From the NCBI GenBank assembly GCA_902773455.1, contig CACYEW010000071.1, positions 1 through 5,637 on the forward strand: 5,637 nt of DNA, in the 5' to 3' direction. A program made the position numbers and the translations under genes. Positions 4,556-5,637 of the stretch are shown one piece after another. Each line of letters begins with the position of its first letter. Within the stretch, counting starts at the first letter, position 1. A model generated the notes under the pieces. It made no database searches and was not told the DNA's origin. It worked only from the letters and a program-made list of their open reading frames with translations. Origin of the DNA: an uncultured Ruminococcus sp. (GTDB taxonomy: Bacteria; Bacillota; Clostridia; Oscillospirales; CAG-272).

Positions 4556-5637
4556 ATGGAAAACGAAAACAAAATGACCGAGATGAAAAACGCAAACACG
4601 AAAGAATACAAAAAGCGGCTCAGAAGATCGGCCGTTATGAAAGCGCTTTGCACATTTCTTTTATTTCCGCTGACGTTCGTATCGTTTTTGAGCGGCGGGT
4701 TTTACGCCGCCCGTGACGCGCTTTTATTTGAAACGGCTTCCGTACCGTTCACGCCGCACGGCAAAAGCCGTTCGCTGCGGCAAAGCCCGGGTGAAAACAC
4801 GGTCGCGGAGATCGAACCTCCCTATGAAACGGACGCGGGAAATACAGAAACGGATAAGCCGGAAAACGCCCCCGATCAGACGGCGGATCCGTACTTCTTC
4901 GACAGATCGCTCGTACCGGAAGGCAAATACGGGATAATACCGCTGTCCATGTATAAGCCGATCGACGGCGACGATATGTATATAAAAAACTCGAGTTCGT
5001 TACAGATCGATTACCGCGATTATCTGAAAAGAGAAATAGATCCCACGCTGAAAAACGAAGGCGATTACGAGGTGCTGATAATACATACGCACGGAACGGA
5101 GGCGTATACTCCGAAGGGCGTGTTTTACTGCGACGCGGGTTATTATCCGAGATCGGACGATAAAAGCGAGAACGTGATCGGTATAGGCGACGTTTTCGAA
5201 CGTATCTTCATCGAAGCGGGAATAAAAACGCTTCACTGCGAGGTGCCGATAGATAAATCCTCGTACTCGAATTCATATGAAAACGCGGCAAAGATAATAA
5301 AGGAATTTATAAGAGACTACCCGACGATAAGATATATATTCGACGTTCACAGAGATTCCGTCGCGCTGTCGAGCGGTGAAAAGGTCAAAGCCGTGACCAC
5401 GGTCAACGGAAGGATCGCGGCGCAGGTGATGTTCGTTATCGGGACCGACAAGCTCGTCCGCGCAAATTCGAACTGGGGAGACAATTTCGCGCTCGCCATA
5501 AGGCTTCAGCTCGCGCTGAACGAGAAATACGCGGAATTCGTCAGACCGATAAATCTCAAGCAGGGGGCGTACAATCAGTTCTATACGCCGTTTTCGATAC
5601 TTATAGAGGTCGGCTGCGACGGAAATAAGTTTGAAGA
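4556..5637 (+). CDS. spoIIP: Stage II sporulation protein P, 3' end cut by the window
   Basis: A membrane-anchored peptidoglycan hydrolase (amidase and endopeptidase). With SpoIID and SpoIIM it thins septal peptidoglycan and drives engulfment of the forespore. The visible 360 codons have a basic cytoplasmic N-terminus (1-29), one membrane segment (about 30-50), a low-complexity acidic and Pro/Thr-rich linker (about 62-112), and the SpoIIP domain from about 125. Its motifs are VLIIHTHGTEAYTP (173-186, with zinc-ligand type His177 and the conserved Glu182), YIFDVHRDS (260-268, His265), NFALAIRLQ (310-318) and ILIEVG (348-353, Glu351). The frame is open to the window edge; by family comparison only a short C-terminal helix region is missing. 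The start at ATG 4556 has AAAGGA at about 4540-4545, a modest Shine-Dalgarno with a 10-base gap; ATG 4574 and 4583 are in-frame alternatives. It follows gpr by 52 bp and may be co-transcribed with it. Confidence 0.95.
   Translation, partial: MENENKMTEMKNANTKEYKKRLRRSAVMKALCTFLLFPLTFVSFLSGGFYAARDALLFETASVPFTPHGKSRSLRQSPGENTVAEIEPPYETDAGNTETDKPENAPDQTADPYFFDRSLVPEGKYGIIPLSMYKPIDGDDMYIKNSSSLQIDYRDYLKREIDPTLKNEGDYEVLIIHTHGTEAYTPKGVFYCDAGYYPRSDDKSENVIGIGDVFERIFIEAGIKTLHCEVPIDKSSYSNSYENAAKIIKEFIRDYPTIRYIFDVHRDSVALSSGEKVKAVTTVNGRIAAQVMFVIGTDKLVRANSNWGDNFALAIRLQLALNEKYAEFVRPINLKQGAYNQFYTPFSILIEVGCDGNKFE

Overview
The window comes from a spore-forming Gram-positive bacterium, most likely an uncultured member of the Clostridia. 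The main evidence is the adjacent pair gpr (spore germination protease) and spoIIP (engulfment hydrolase), an arrangement typical of endospore formers. Codon use is rich in AGA/AGG (Arg) and ATA (Ile), with moderate GC in the genes and AT-rich gaps. No phage structural gene, integrase, IS element, tRNA, rRNA or CRISPR array was seen. The species cannot be named from this sequence.

Layout. Bases 2-139 hold the last 45 codons of an unrecognised gene, followed by a strong hairpin terminator. The next gene lies on the minus strand (179-892) and encodes a two-domain repressor: a Cro/C1-type helix-turn-helix joined to an S24 (LexA/cI-like) self-cleaving domain. Divergent from it is a small predicted three-pass membrane protein (1066-1413). 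The 173-bp gap between them holds two near-consensus, back-to-back sigma-A promoters and three copies of a 12-bp operator, ACC(G/C)NNNNCGGT. One operator lies in the 17-bp spacer of each promoter and the third lies downstream of the rightward start point. This looks like a self-contained damage- or stress-inducible switch whose evident output is one small membrane protein. It is the most interesting part of the window.

An AT-rich gap (1414-1694) carries a sigma-A promoter for a 610-residue lipoprotein of the family 5 (peptide/oligopeptide) ABC solute-binding proteins (1695-3527). No permease or ATPase is encoded nearby. That gene ends in a 13-bp-stem terminator.

The right-hand part is the sporulation pair: gpr (3607-4503) and, 52 bp later, spoIIP (4556 to beyond the window end, lacking only its C-terminal end). 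Candidate sporulation promoters can be read in front of both. A sigma-F-like site before gpr has its -35 box inside the preceding terminator. A sigma-E-like site before spoIIP overlaps the gpr stop codon. SpoIIP acts early, in engulfment; GPR acts later, degrading small acid-soluble spore proteins at germination. The solute-binding protein and the repressor module have no evident functional tie to the sporulation genes beyond being neighbours.
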